DNA from: Aved-18 sp964606665 | GTDB lineage: Bacteria > Cyanobacteriota > Vampirovibrionia > Obscuribacterales > Obscuribacteraceae | Direction: 5' to 3' | NCBI GenBank assembly: GCA_964606665.1 | Contig: CAZSHS010000001.1 | Span: 1-64,000, forward strand | DNA: 64,000 nt | In this document: piece after piece, positions 33,034-42,308 of the stretch | How positions within the stretch are numbered: the first letter of the stretch is position 1 | Layout of the letters: each line of letters opens with the position of its first letter | Translations under genes and position numbers: made by a program | The notes under the pieces: model-generated | What the model saw: only the letters and a program-made list of their open reading frames with translations | Databases searched by the model: none | Told to the model about the DNA's origin: nothing

Positions 33034-34848
33034 ATGAGTTTTTATTGTTCAAATTCATCGCAAAGCGGCTTCGCGACAATAGGCTATCAATTTGTAATAG
33101 CTCTTTTGTTTGGGGCACTGTTCCTTTTAGTCCCCCTAACTATCAGTCAGTTGCAAACAGTGGGCATGGATGCACAAATGCTTGCTTGCGTACCAGCCAG
33201 TTTCAACCAGTATCTTATCTGGCTTGTAACAGCATTTTTGCTCTGTGCTGGTTTTACCTATTTTAATCTGAGTTGTGGTCGAAGCGTCCCAAAGCCGGTT
33301 GCCTACTATGCAACGTTCAGTTTTTTCCTTTTTTATTTGGTTTTAACCCGCGCCCTCCATTTTCCGATGTGTGTGGACGACGCTTATATCGATTTTCGGT
33401 ACGTCATAAATTGGGTCAATAACGTTGGTTTCGATTACAACCCTACAGAGCGTGTGATGGGTTTTACATCGCATTTGCACATCGCGCTTCTGACCGTGCT
33501 TCTGGCGATTTTTAAATCTGTGGATCTGGGCATAATTTCACAGAATTTGAATACCGGACTTAGTATTCTTTGTTATTTTCTCATCTTTGTTTTTGTTCGA
33601 GGCATCGCAGGTAGTGGCGTAACAGCGCTAATGTCTGCGGCTGTTTTCGCTCTTCTGCCGTATGCCTTTCAAGAGTCTATGTCCGGCAAGGAAGCCGTTC
33701 TTTTGATGGCATTGATGCTTGCTTGTTTGTTGTCTATTCAGAAAAATAAACCGCATCAGATTGCTTTTTATTCGGCCCTAATACTTTTAACTCGACCCGA
33801 AGGTGCAGTCTGGTGTGTGTTAGCTTTTATGTGGATGCTGCGTGAGTATGGCAAAGCCGCTGTTAAAGCGTGGATTGGACCAGCACTTATTTTAGGGGTT
33901 GTGGGTATCTTGCTCTTTACTGCTTATGGAACAGTGGTGCCTCATAGTCTACTTGGTAAATCTTTGATGTTCTACAAGCCTTTCATGTTAATGGATTTGG
34001 TGCTTGTGCTGCGCCGTCTGGCTGATGGAACACTTATTCCTGAGTTGAATTATTTTATTGCCAAACCCTGGAGCGACATTTACGATTTCGCTCGATTGTA
34101 CGCTGGAGTAATAGTCTTACTTTTGACGTATAAACTTTTAGACACAGGCGCACTGCGTTTTTACGGACTAACTGTTTTAGCATTTTTTCTTGTTTTTTCC
34201 ATTCTTAATCCATATTTGTTTCCTTGGTATTTTGGTTGGTTCGCTTTAGTGCCGGTTTTTTTGGTACCAATAATGGTGTCAAAACTTTGGGGCGCTATTA
34301 AACAAAAATATGTTCCAAGTAGAGGCGCTGGTCTACAAAAAACAATGGCTATACTTGCTTTAATTGTTTTATGCTCTGTTCAAGTAAGTGAACAACCTTT
34401 TCGAGCTGTGCCAGGACTTCCGGCCATAACCTTCTGGTGGAACGGCGCATTTCAAAGATTGCTCATTTACAAGAAAGCAGCGCTTGCAATCAAAGAAGAC
34501 GACCCATCCGTCATTTCAGATATTGCATCGCCTGAAGTTGGGGTCATCGGACATTATTATCCCGGTCCAATCTTAGACCTAGGCGGACTAGTCTGCGACA
34601 ACGTTCTAAAATATGGTCCGCCACCTAAAGAATTGCAAGTAGGCACAGGACTGTTTTCAATTATTCCTAGAATCATCGAAGAGATGAAGCCTCGCTACAT
34701 CATTACCGATGCCTCTTTCGCCGCGACAGGCTTAATTAAGGAGCCATGGTTTTTCGAGAAATATAAACAGTTCAAGTTTTATCCGCTTCAATTGTGGAGC
34801 GATGGTTTCTATGTCTACAAGCTCAAGGAGCCAGGTTCAGACAAATGA
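33034..34848 (+). CDS. GT-C-fold membrane glycosyltransferase-like protein
   Basis: This is a polytopic membrane protein of about 604 residues with roughly 11-13 hydrophobic segments. A short loop after the first helices carries FPMCVDDAYIDFRY, an Asp-Asp-Ala-Tyr motif typical of GT-C transferases that use polyprenyl-phosphate sugars (PMT/ArnT-like), plus a periplasmic C-terminal part (about 470-600). It probably adds sugars to an extracytoplasmic acceptor. The start is taken as ATG 33034; an in-frame TTG lies 6 bases upstream. The stop overlaps the next GT-C gene by 4 bp (ATGA), so the two are a translational pair. The sugar and acceptor are unknown. Confidence 0.7.
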   Translation: MSFYCSNSSQSGFATIGYQFVIALLFGALFLLVPLTISQLQTVGMDAQMLACVPASFNQYLIWLVTAFLLCAGFTYFNLSCGRSVPKPVAYYATFSFFLFYLVLTRALHFPMCVDDAYIDFRYVINWVNNVGFDYNPTERVMGFTSHLHIALLTVLLAIFKSVDLGIISQNLNTGLSILCYFLIFVFVRGIAGSGVTALMSAAVFALLPYAFQESMSGKEAVLLMALMLACLLSIQKNKPHQIAFYSALILLTRPEGAVWCVLAFMWMLREYGKAAVKAWIGPALILGVVGILLFTAYGTVVPHSLLGKSLMFYKPFMLMDLVLVLRRLADGTLIPELNYFIAKPWSDIYDFARLYAGVIVLLLTYKLLDTGALRFYGLTVLAFFLVFSILNPYLFPWYFGWFALVPVFLVPIMVSKLWGAIKQKYVPSRGAGLQKTMAILALIVLCSVQVSEQPFRAVPGLPAITFWWNGAFQRLLIYKKAALAIKEDDPSVISDIASPEVGVIGHYYPGPILDLGGLVCDNVLKYGPPPKELQVGTGLFSIIPRIIEEMKPRYIITDASFAATGLIKEPWFFEKYKQFKFYPLQLWSDGFYVYKLKEPGSDK

Positions 34849-36533
34849 AACTGAAGCACACCCTTGCAATTTTGTTAATAGTATTGCTTGAGTTAACCGC
34901 GTTCTTGCCTTCTTTGCGCGATGTTGGATTTTATTTTGACGATTGGAAAATAATGCGCTTGTTGCATTTTTCAGGCAAAGATTACGCCAGTCTTTTCAAT
35001 GCTTATTTGTTTGAGCCATGCGCTCTTCCAAGACCAGTAGAGCAGTTTCATTTTCCGACCATTTTTTATTTTTTTGGCGTAAGACCGCTGCCTTACCATT
35101 TAGTCAATGGTGTTTTTGAAATTGGCACTGGCATATTCTTTTATTTATGTATGTTTCAATTCAGCCGCTCGTGGTTATTTTCAATGTGCGCAGGCGCACT
35201 GTTCATCCTATATCCAACCCATGATGCAACTCACTATTGGGTGCTTGCAAGCTCTGCCACTCTCAGTATGTTTGTTTATTTTGCCAGTTTATTTTGTTGG
35301 AACCAGTTTGTATTAACCAATCGCAAAGGCTTTATGTTTGCCTCTTGGTTTATGTTTGCGTACTCAATTTATAACTATGAATGTTGTGTGCCATTTATTG
35401 CACTGCACCTGGCAGGTTCTGTCTGGCTGCGCGAAGGACGTTGGAGCAACGCTGCCAATTGGAAAAAGGGTTTGCTTGAGATGATCCCTTTTATACTCAT
35501 TGTGTTGTCACTATTTTTGTACCAGAAATATTTCATTCATTATTTCGGTCGTAGCCTCACACCTGTTACTCAATTTTCTTTCGAACACTTAGCCGATGTT
35601 TTAACAGGTGGATTCAATGTCAGCCTGGGTCCAATGGGGATAAGCTTCTTGTACGATCGTGTGCGCGATGGAATGCAGTGCTTTTCTTTGTTGTGGGCAA
35701 AAATATTGCTTGCACTTACACTTTTGTTTTGTGGCGGATTAGCTGTTTATGCGTTTAAGCAGACACCAGCAGAGGAGCAGCCTTTCACCAAAACAGAGTA
35801 TCAATTTCTTACTGTTCTTGGCCTAGGGACAATTCTTGCCGCTTATTCAATTTATGGTTTTGCAGCCAATCACAGTCCATATTTATTCAGTATGTATAAT
35901 CGAATAAACTATGGCAGCTCGGCTGGAGCAGCCATGCTTCTAGCTTTGCTCTTTTATTATTTGGGTCAACTTTTTTTCAAACTTAAAGCCAAGCAAAGAG
36001 TGCTTTGTACCTTTTTAATCAATTCGTCTATGTGTCTGATTTTGGTTCTGACAAACTGGGGAATCTCGAATGTCTGGAAACTATCCTGGTTGGTGCAAAA
36101 ACGCGCCTGGGATGTGCTTCTTGCTAATAAAGAAAAATTGGGCAAAGACCCCACTGTTATTGTCGGAAACATTCCTACTTATGCCATGTGGGCACCAGTG
36201 TTTGATGGTATCTGGGACTTTCAAAATATGATGCAAATTGTACTCAATGACAAAAATGCCAAAGGTGGCACACTCTCTGAACGCCTTGTGGTAAGCAAAG
36301 AGAGTATGAAAGACATGACTTTCAATTATGTTGTAGCAGAATACAAATTCGATAATTTATATTTATTTATGCCACCACATGGCGTATTTATCAAAGCCGA
36401 TACTGCAAAAGAGTTTGTGGAGGCCGTGGACAAAAATTGCAATACTTTTAGACCAACCAAAAAGACCATGCAAAAATGGAAACAGGCCGTAGAGGAGCCG
36501 ATTCAAAATGAAAAGCCAGTTGATAAAAACTAG
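34845..36533 (+). CDS. GT-C-like polytopic membrane protein
   Basis: The 562-residue protein (start ATG 34845 in the ATGA overlap; an in-frame ATG at 34794 would lie well inside the previous gene) has about 10 hydrophobic segments and an early extracytoplasmic loop with FYFDDWKIMRLL, a Asp-Asp-Trp motif as in GT-C enzymes. The soluble C-terminus (about 450-562) contains FVEAVDKNCNTFRPT and no known domain. It resembles the larger protein at 50248 in layout. It is likely a glycosyltransferase or glycan-modifying protein, paired with the preceding GT-C gene. The C-terminal 26 bp overlap the next secreted-protein gene in another frame. Confidence 0.65.
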   Translation: MKLKHTLAILLIVLLELTAFLPSLRDVGFYFDDWKIMRLLHFSGKDYASLFNAYLFEPCALPRPVEQFHFPTIFYFFGVRPLPYHLVNGVFEIGTGIFFYLCMFQFSRSWLFSMCAGALFILYPTHDATHYWVLASSATLSMFVYFASLFCWNQFVLTNRKGFMFASWFMFAYSIYNYECCVPFIALHLAGSVWLREGRWSNAANWKKGLLEMIPFILIVLSLFLYQKYFIHYFGRSLTPVTQFSFEHLADVLTGGFNVSLGPMGISFLYDRVRDGMQCFSLLWAKILLALTLLFCGGLAVYAFKQTPAEEQPFTKTEYQFLTVLGLGTILAAYSIYGFAANHSPYLFSMYNRINYGSSAGAAMLLALLFYYLGQLFFKLKAKQRVLCTFLINSSMCLILVLTNWGISNVWKLSWLVQKRAWDVLLANKEKLGKDPTVIVGNIPTYAMWAPVFDGIWDFQNMMQIVLNDKNAKGGTLSERLVVSKESMKDMTFNYVVAEYKFDNLYLFMPPHGVFIKADTAKEFVEAVDKNCNTFRPTKKTMQKWKQAVEEPIQNEKPVDKN

Positions 36534-37614
36534 TCTGTCACTTGTCATTTGCACTTCGTTTATGACGAGTCTTGCATATGCCGCGTCTCCTCAGAATGTT
36601 GAACATCTGCCTTCTGTTACTTTGCAAAGAGTGACTATGACTGCATTTGCAGACCCTAAATCTGGTATCACTTTTTCTTATCCAAGCGAGTGGAGAGAGT
36701 CTAAAACACGCGATGCAGACGATATTGTAAAAATCGAAGGGCAACTCGAAGGTAAAGAGACCGGCGAGATAAAACTAGTTCATTTTAAATCTGATGATAC
36801 GAAAATTACTCTGCAATTTGCAAAAAGCGCATTGCAACAGTTTCTGTTTTCTAGGCTAAGCGAGTTTAAATCGCTGCAAGAAAAGCGAGTGGCAATAGGC
36901 ACTTCAAGGCGAATAACAGGAGAACTTCAGGATATTGAGTTTAATTTTTCTGGAATAAAAGCTCGTCAAAGATATGTTGTCTTTGCTACCGCATCTGGTG
37001 TTTATTATTTTGTATTTACCTCTCCCGCTTCTCACTTTGATGCGATGGTGCCACTCTATAACAATGTGCTGATGAGTCTGCAACTGGCAGCAACTGGAAC
37101 TTCCAAAGCAAAGTCCACTTCAGCATCAGCGAGCTACAAGCCGCCTGTGGTTGAGCAGAAGCGCTTGGACATGGCAAAGCTACCTTTTAGTTTCAACTAT
37201 CCCGGAACCTGGAAAGTAGCGCCGACAGGTGGCAGTCGTGATGAAGTAGCAAAAATAGAGGGAAGTGGACCTAAAGGTGAATTTGCTTCGATTATTGTGC
37301 ACCAAGGAGACGTACACCCGGATTGGACTCTTGACCAAATTGCCGAAGAGTTGGAAAAAGAATTTTTCGAACCTCAAGCAAAATTTCGTCGTTTGAGTAA
37401 GCAGAATCAGGACTTTGGTAGCAATTCTAAAATCAAAGGAGTTTTAGAAGAACATACCTACGAATTGAATGGCACACCAGTAAAACAAATGGTTGCTATC
37501 TTCACACACACAGACAAAGCCTACGCTGTCTCACTTGTTACGGTCGGTTGGAAAGATGGCGATACGCGCCAACTGTTTGCTAAGACCTTGGCTGGAATAA
37601 AGATTAGAGACTAA
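36508..37614 (+). CDS. Secreted protein with two PsbP/DUF1795-like repeats
   Basis: The 368-residue protein has a signal peptide (cleavage near SLAYA-A, residue 26) and two copies of a roughly 145-residue domain. The first is GITFSYPSEWRESK... to about residue 195, and the second is LPFSFNYPGTWKVAP... (about 223-368). Both open with the F-x-Y-P-x-x-W motif typical of PsbP/DcrB/DUF1795-like folds and end with a beta hairpin (VYYFVFTSP; AYAVSLVTVGW). A Ser/Ala/Lys linker joins them. Such proteins are periplasmic and often bind other proteins or lipids; the role here is unknown. Its start overlaps the GT-C gene by 26 bp. Confidence 0.65.
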   Translation: MKSQLIKTSLSLVICTSFMTSLAYAASPQNVEHLPSVTLQRVTMTAFADPKSGITFSYPSEWRESKTRDADDIVKIEGQLEGKETGEIKLVHFKSDDTKITLQFAKSALQQFLFSRLSEFKSLQEKRVAIGTSRRITGELQDIEFNFSGIKARQRYVVFATASGVYYFVFTSPASHFDAMVPLYNNVLMSLQLAATGTSKAKSTSASASYKPPVVEQKRLDMAKLPFSFNYPGTWKVAPTGGSRDEVAKIEGSGPKGEFASIIVHQGDVHPDWTLDQIAEELEKEFFEPQAKFRRLSKQNQDFGSNSKIKGVLEEHTYELNGTPVKQMVAIFTHTDKAYAVSLVTVGWKDGDTRQLFAKTLAGIKIRD

Positions 37615-37617
37615 TTT

Positions 37618-38199
37618 ATGACAAAAATATTTAAATTCTGGTCAATCCAACTTCTAGTACTGGTTGCTGTATTCGCTGTGTTCGCGGTCTCTTCGATTGC
37701 CGCGCCTGAAGACTCAAAAGCTAAAGGCGAATACCCTTTGCTTAGACCAGGTCTCAACAATGCCTTTACAGGATGGCTGCAGATATTCGAAGAGAAGCCT
37801 TTAAGTCAAATAAAATGCGATGTGCTTATTTTTAGAAGAATTACGCTACCAGCCTTCAAGGATTCAGTCTGCATGCGCTTAGAATTTGGAAAGGAAAAAA
37901 CAAAAGTTACTGTAAAAATTAAAGAGAAACCAATGGTAGGAGAGAAGCCCGCCGATATTGAGGTTTCAAAATTTGAATTGAGCAAACAAGAAGCTGAGTC
38001 AATAAGAAGTTGTATCGATAAAGTCAGGTCACAATTCGATAAACCTTCAGAAAATAATATGGGCGAAGATGGCGAATGTATTTTGTATGAGATTTTTGAA
38101 AATGGCGAGCATAAATATGCTGAGCGGTGGAGTCCCGAGGACACTGCTCTCAAGGAACTGAATTTAGAATTGAATTCATTTACTCACAGGAAGAAATAA
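37618..38199 (+). CDS. Hypothetical exported protein
   Basis: The 193-residue product begins with a hydrophobic signal (WSIQLLVLVAVFAVFAVSS, about 8-26, cleavage near SIAAP). The mature part is Lys- and Glu-rich with predicted mixed alpha/beta character and one cysteine pair (about residues 60 and 133). No family is recognised. It begins 3 bp after the stop of the two-repeat secreted protein, so the two are probably in the same operon. Confidence 0.5.
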   Translation: MTKIFKFWSIQLLVLVAVFAVFAVSSIAAPEDSKAKGEYPLLRPGLNNAFTGWLQIFEEKPLSQIKCDVLIFRRITLPAFKDSVCMRLEFGKEKTKVTVKIKEKPMVGEKPADIEVSKFELSKQEAESIRSCIDKVRSQFDKPSENNMGEDGECILYEIFENGEHKYAERWSPEDTALKELNLELNSFTHRKK

Positions 38200-38249
38200 G
38201 GCATGACTTATTTCTACACGCTCTAGAGTGCTAATTAAGGAAAAATCAA

Positions 38250-38987
38250 ATGAGCGAAGAAACAATTGAATTGCGACAACTCGATGATTTGATTGAGAAA
38301 AATGACCCAGCCTGGCCCGATCTTGAGAAGTGGATCGCAGAAGCGAAAAATCCCGTTGAGGTTTTACCGGCAAATCAAGCGGACAAAGAATCCAATTTAT
38401 ACGATTTACAAGTCACGACTAAAAGTATTCTAGGCGCCATTATTTATGAAACAGGTGGCTTATTAATTGATTCTGGCTGGATAAGAATTCTGGGCTCAGG
38501 CTCTGATCAAAAGCAGCCTAGAAGCATTACTAGTTGGAATCGTGAGGTGCACAATACAAGCATCTATGAGATGCCTTTCCACCTTGTTGCCGATGACATA
38601 ACAGGTGGATTCTTCGCTTGCGATGCAGGAGCACTGGGAAACAAAGGCGGCATTTTTTATTTTGCACCAGATACTTTGCAGTGGGAAGATCTTGAAGTGC
38701 GCTATCCTGATTTTATTTTATGGTGCATGAATAGCGATCTCAACACATTTTACGAGGGGTTGCGATGGGAAGGTTGGCAGGACGAAGTGAAAGCACTGCC
38801 TGGAGATAGAGGCATGCTGTATCTTCCTTTTCCTTTTGCCAAGCCAGTCTCCAAGGAGCAAGCCGAGCGACCGACTGAGCACAAGCCTGTTCCAATGATC
38901 GAACTTTATGATATGTACGTGAATGATTTTTCTAAGCAATTAGCCAAAATGGTAGACGGACAAGTTTTTGAGATTCGAACGGAATAG
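38250..38987 (+). CDS. DUF2625 family protein
   Basis: This 245-residue protein matches DUF2625 across its length: LDDLIEKNDPAWPDLEKWI, AIIYETGGLLIDSGWIRILGSGS, the ADDITGGFFACDAGALG segment, FYFAPDTLQWEDLEVRYPDF, and YEGLRWEGWQDEV. Known members are cytoplasmic proteins of unknown function found in many bacteria, similar in style to SMI1/KNR4-type immunity or house-keeping proteins. No signal peptide is present. It is preceded by a short gap after the exported hypothetical protein, and AAGGA stands about 7 bases before the ATG. No biochemical role is inferred. Confidence 0.85.
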   Translation: MSEETIELRQLDDLIEKNDPAWPDLEKWIAEAKNPVEVLPANQADKESNLYDLQVTTKSILGAIIYETGGLLIDSGWIRILGSGSDQKQPRSITSWNREVHNTSIYEMPFHLVADDITGGFFACDAGALGNKGGIFYFAPDTLQWEDLEVRYPDFILWCMNSDLNTFYEGLRWEGWQDEVKALPGDRGMLYLPFPFAKPVSKEQAERPTEHKPVPMIELYDMYVNDFSKQLAKMVDGQVFEIRTE

Positions 38988-39098
38988 ATCTCAAAGTGTG
39001 CCTAATCCCCCACAGGCAAGCACTTGCAAACTCGGCGCTGCTTGAACAATATGACGCTACATTTCCTTCTGAGACTGAAAAATTATGGGGGAGTTCAA

Positions 39099-39500
39099 AT
39101 GAAATCGTTTTTTTTATTTTTAGTTGCTATGGCAATTACCACAATGGGCATGTTCCAGCCCGCGATGAGCCAGACAACGTCTGAGATTGCAAAAGGAAAC
39201 ACCAAGCACTGTGCCGATGTTTGTCAAAAAACACTCGACTATTGCGTTAAAAAGGGCGGCAAGCACTCTGAAGCCAGCGTGACCAATTCGCTTAAAGATT
39301 GTATTCAAGCTTGCAAATCTGCCTTTGATTTCTTGAATCGTGGTTCTGCCGGTCTGCAAGGAAAATCTTGTGCTCTTGCGGTTCAAGCATGTAATGAATG
39401 CGCCAAAACCATGGATGCTTTTTCGGGCGATAACACAATGCTTGCTTGCGCTAACGAATGCAGAAAGACTGTAGGTAACTGCGAAAAGCTAGTTAAATAG
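39099..39500 (+). CDS. Cysteine-rich four-helix protein, Csp/DUF326-like, exported
   Basis: The mature protein has about 110 residues behind a signal peptide (MKSFFLFLVAMAITTMG, cleavage near AMSQT, residue 25). Eleven cysteines recur as helix-spaced pairs: C38xxxC42, C68xxxC72, C98xxC101, C117xxxC121, plus C49, C91 and C128. This looks like the copper storage (Csp/DUF326) four-helix bundle, whose inward-facing cysteines bind many Cu(I) ions; exported Csp proteins are known. Binding here is inference. The start at 39099 is supported by GGGGAG 6 bases upstream; an in-frame upstream ATG at 39024 has none. It is a single gene, convergent with the next. Confidence 0.65.
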   Translation: MKSFFLFLVAMAITTMGMFQPAMSQTTSEIAKGNTKHCADVCQKTLDYCVKKGGKHSEASVTNSLKDCIQACKSAFDFLNRGSAGLQGKSCALAVQACNECAKTMDAFSGDNTMLACANECRKTVGNCEKLVK

Positions 39501-39516
39501 CCAGTCTTTGTGAAAA

Positions 39517-40593
39517 TTAAATTCCCAGTTTTGCCCTCAGCCATTTTTTGGTTCGAGGGAAAAACCGGTTTAAATCAGAGTCACTCTCACCTGGTGCGCC
39601 AAACATTCCAGCAGAAAGTTCGGAGCACGTCTCGCGGATTCCCCAATCACCCTCTTTGGTAAATGTTGCCATTTTTTCTTCGTAAGTCTCGGGCACGCTA
39701 TCTGCCTCGGCTCTGTAGATAACCATGAGCTTAGGGTCTTTGCAAATTTTGTATTTTTCGTCTAAAACTTGGAAGCATTCGTTGAGCGCTGTATGCTTCA
39801 TTTCATGCGGGCTGCGTGCTGATTTAAGAGCCGTGGAACCTCGAGACTTGGCGCGCTCGTAAATGTAGCAGTCGCTACCATAGAGTCGTCCGGGAAGTTC
39901 AGCCAAATTAAGTGCTTCAGCTTCCTCATTCAAATCGTCGGCAGATTCTGGCCATTTATCGATCATGTTTGGCGATATGTTGAATGTAGCGTTAGCCTCA
40001 ATAAGCTGGTTGCGAATATGTACAGGCAAGCTATTCAAGCCATCTTTCACTGCTTTGATTGACGCGGCACTAACTGCTGGATGTCCCATTTTGGGAGCAA
40101 CAATAGTTACTCGATCTGACAGACTGGGGCCGTCATCTTTTTCAGTGGCAGTCTTGGTGCCTTTTGCCGCGGCCGGTTTGGTTTCGTCCGGCGGTGCGGG
40201 TGTGCCACCACCTGCAATTTTTGCGTTGACTGATTCTAGCCCCGTTGCTGCGATGTCAGCTTCGGGAGATTTTTTGAACATGGTGGTGACCATTTCATAG
40301 GTCTGTTTTGCTTGAGCGTATTGTCCTAGTGCAAAAAAAGTATGCGCGGCATAGAGCCAGGCTGAGGGCGCTTTGTTGCCTTGTTCGATTGATTTGCGAA
40401 AATGTAATTCAGCTCCTTTGTAATTTTTCTTGCCATAAGCTTCGATACCTGCTCTATATTCGTCCATGCCTTTTGGTTTTGCTGCCGCTTCTTCAGCGGC
40501 GGTCTTGGCGGGAGAAGCAACGAAAGAAGAAAAGGATAGCGCAATACTTAGAGCAAAAAATGAATTTGAAATCGAACCTTTTTTGTTAGTCAT
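39517..40593 (-). CDS. Secreted TPR protein with HExxH metallopeptidase-like domain
   Basis: The 358-residue protein has a signal peptide (hydrophobic core about 11-25), a TPR region (about 44-125), a Pro/Ala/Thr/Lys-rich linker (about 130-158) and a C-terminal domain (about 160-358) with HEMKH at 263-267 and a downstream Glu cluster ETCSEL at 321-326, as expected for a gluzincin-type zinc site. It is paralogous to the proteins at 42309 (HELGH) and 2363 (degenerate TEVGH). Start 40593 is preferred because a longer reading frame would overlap the next gene and begins without signal peptide. It is probably an extracytoplasmic peptidase or peptidase-derived binder. Confidence 0.65.
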   Translation of the reverse strand: MTNKKGSISNSFFALSIALSFSSFVASPAKTAAEEAAAKPKGMDEYRAGIEAYGKKNYKGAELHFRKSIEQGNKAPSAWLYAAHTFFALGQYAQAKQTYEMVTTMFKKSPEADIAATGLESVNAKIAGGGTPAPPDETKPAAAKGTKTATEKDDGPSLSDRVTIVAPKMGHPAVSAASIKAVKDGLNSLPVHIRNQLIEANATFNISPNMIDKWPESADDLNEEAEALNLAELPGRLYGSDCYIYERAKSRGSTALKSARSPHEMKHTALNECFQVLDEKYKICKDPKLMVIYRAEADSVPETYEEKMATFTKEGDWGIRETCSELSAGMFGAPGESDSDLNRFFPRTKKWLRAKLGI

Positions 40594-40636
40594 CTCAATC
40601 GCCTTTTTTGAGCTGTCACCATATGTGGTGATGGTG

Positions 40637-41341
40637 CTACCACTGACCAGATTCGTAATTGATGCCGGTGCTATCAGGTCGGGCATCGCCCATAAAGCCA
40701 AACTTGGTGTTACTGACACTGTACCCACCCGAAGCAGTTTTGGCCACGGTTGTTACAGTCTGGTCTGGTCTGTAAATTGTAATTGTACCGGTGTTGTCCT
40801 TAACCATGCGTCCGCGGGCGCCATTGGGGTATTTGACCAAATAATCGTCCTTGTCGCGTCTTGGAATAAGCACAGTGCCGTTGGCAAAGCCGTCTTCAAT
40901 AGCGTAGCTACCGTCGGGAAAGCGGCGCAGATAAGCGTTTGTACCATCTACCATGGTGAATTTTAGGATAATCGCTGGGCGTTTGGTGGGGATGCCTTTC
41001 TGCTCGTAAGGGTCTATGTCCTGGACCGAGAAAACCAAAACCATGTCTTTGGCGAAATCTTCGGCGCTGGTGCCTAGTTCTTTGGCGGTGCCTTTAGCAA
41101 CGGCTTTGATGAAATTGCGCACCGAACCTTTATGTTTTTTCTTCTCGTCCTCACCGTCCTCGGGTGTCAACCAGGGGGAATTTTTAGATTTGACCCATTC
41201 TTCTGCCTGCCAGACCTTCCCTTCAACTGAGTCCACTGAGCTTGGTCCGGGAGGGGCGTTATCTGCAGCAAACACTGATAGGGGAGACAATAGAGCGCTC
41301 AACGACATTAACAAAGTTGAGGCAAGTAAAAGGCGACGCAT
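40637..41341 (-). CDS. Hypothetical exported protein
   Basis: The 234-residue protein has a signal peptide (RRLLLASTLLMSLSALLSPLSVFA-A, cleavage about residue 25). The N-terminal half is Lys/Glu-rich and helical. The C-terminal half (about 118-215) consists of repeated beta-hairpin units of the type YLRRFPDGSYAIEDG, YLVKYPNGARGRMVKD and ITIYRPDQTVTTVAK, resembling RHS/YD-like or beta-propeller hairpin repeats of about 20-25 residues. No enzyme motif is seen. It lies between the TPR-HExxH gene (43 bp downstream) and the divergent M23 peptidase gene. Confidence 0.5.
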   Translation of the reverse strand: MRRLLLASTLLMSLSALLSPLSVFAADNAPPGPSSVDSVEGKVWQAEEWVKSKNSPWLTPEDGEDEKKKHKGSVRNFIKAVAKGTAKELGTSAEDFAKDMVLVFSVQDIDPYEQKGIPTKRPAIILKFTMVDGTNAYLRRFPDGSYAIEDGFANGTVLIPRRDKDDYLVKYPNGARGRMVKDNTGTITIYRPDQTVTTVAKTASGGYSVSNTKFGFMGDARPDSTGINYESGQW

Positions 41342-41412
41342 AAATTTCTCCTAAATTGAATATGCAAAAGTTACCATTAATCGGTTTCAAAGATTTCGGG
41401 TATTCTTCTCTT

Positions 41413-42279
41413 ATGAAAATTATTGATCAAAGTTGGCAGCTTAGATTTTTAGTTGTAGCAAGCATTTTTTGCTTGCAGATGCTAACCCTGCCAGCATTTG
41501 CTGAAGTCGACCCGACTGTCATTTTAAAATTGATTGAAAATTCAAATGGAGCAATAGAAATTGACGTGCAGCCTCCACGCCTGTTGGAAGCTACTGTCAC
41601 TGTTAAAGGCACTTTTGAGAATATGAAAGGTACAAGTTTTTTGCCATTCACTATGGATTTGACTTATGGAAAGCAAGACTTCAGGCGTCCATTTCCTGTT
41701 TTTAAGGCTGTCTCAAAAGATCCTAGCAAGGAATATTCTTGGGATTGGGAGTATCGCTGGCAAGTAGGAAATCGAGGCGGGCGTCACAACGATAATGTTG
41801 CGTACTTTTTGCCATATCGACAAGGTGAAGTACATGCAATTAATCAGACTTATGGCGGCTCATTTAGTCACTCGCGCGGATCTGATGATGAATTTTCTGT
41901 CGACTTTGATATGCCTACAGGCAACATAGTCTGTGCGGCAAGAGGCGGAACAGTGGTGGCTGTGCGAATTGATTCTAATCGCGGTGGTGAGACGGAAGAC
42001 TTTGCAGAATACGCTAACTACGTTGTAATTAAGCATGATGACGGGACTTACGGACGTTATTTGCATTTGCGCCAGAATGGATCTCTAGTCAAACTTGGAC
42101 AAGTGGTGCAAGCAAGACAGGCTATTGGATTGTCTGGAGGTACGGGTTGGGCGCAATCACCCCATTTGCACTTTGAAGTATTTGTTCCTATAAGTGGCGA
42201 ACGAAAAAGAAGTATCCCGGTGAAGTTCATCACGCGAATCGGTATTGTGCCTATGTTGATGGAAGGAATGAGTTACTAG
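41413..42279 (+). CDS. M23-family peptidoglycan endopeptidase-like protein
   Basis: The protein is about 288 residues long, with a signal peptide (cleavage near LPAFA-E) and a C-terminal LytM/M23 domain (about 155-265). That domain has SHSRG with Asp (HxxxxxxxxD-type ligands; FSVDFDMPTGNIVCAARGG), NYVVIKHDDGTYGRYLHLR, and the zinc-binding HLHFEVF. The N-terminal half (about 30-140) is a beta domain of unknown function. M23 enzymes hydrolyse peptide cross-links of peptidoglycan or act as amidase activators. I prefer ATG 41413 (MKIIDQSW) because it gives a clean signal peptide and room for a divergent promoter; an earlier ATG at 41362 exists. Confidence 0.78.
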   Translation: MKIIDQSWQLRFLVVASIFCLQMLTLPAFAEVDPTVILKLIENSNGAIEIDVQPPRLLEATVTVKGTFENMKGTSFLPFTMDLTYGKQDFRRPFPVFKAVSKDPSKEYSWDWEYRWQVGNRGGRHNDNVAYFLPYRQGEVHAINQTYGGSFSHSRGSDDEFSVDFDMPTGNIVCAARGGTVVAVRIDSNRGGETEDFAEYANYVVIKHDDGTYGRYLHLRQNGSLVKLGQVVQARQAIGLSGGTGWAQSPHLHFEVFVPISGERKRSIPVKFITRIGIVPMLMEGMSY

Positions 42280-42308
42280 CGTTTGTTTATCGCGATGCGA
42301 AGGGCGAC

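Noticed and set aside
34794..34845. Start of the second GT-C gene at 34794
   Set aside because: It would lie 55 bp inside the preceding gene and add a non-hydrophobic leader; ATG 34845 sits in a normal ATGA overlap directly before the first helix.
39024..39099. Start of the Csp-like gene at 39024
   Set aside because: The extra residues hide the signal peptide and there is no ribosome-binding site; GGGGAG precedes the ATG at 39099.
40594..40728. Extended N-terminus of the TPR-HExxH protein to 40728
   Set aside because: It overlaps the end of the gene at 40637 by about 90 bp, and the signal peptide begins at 40593.
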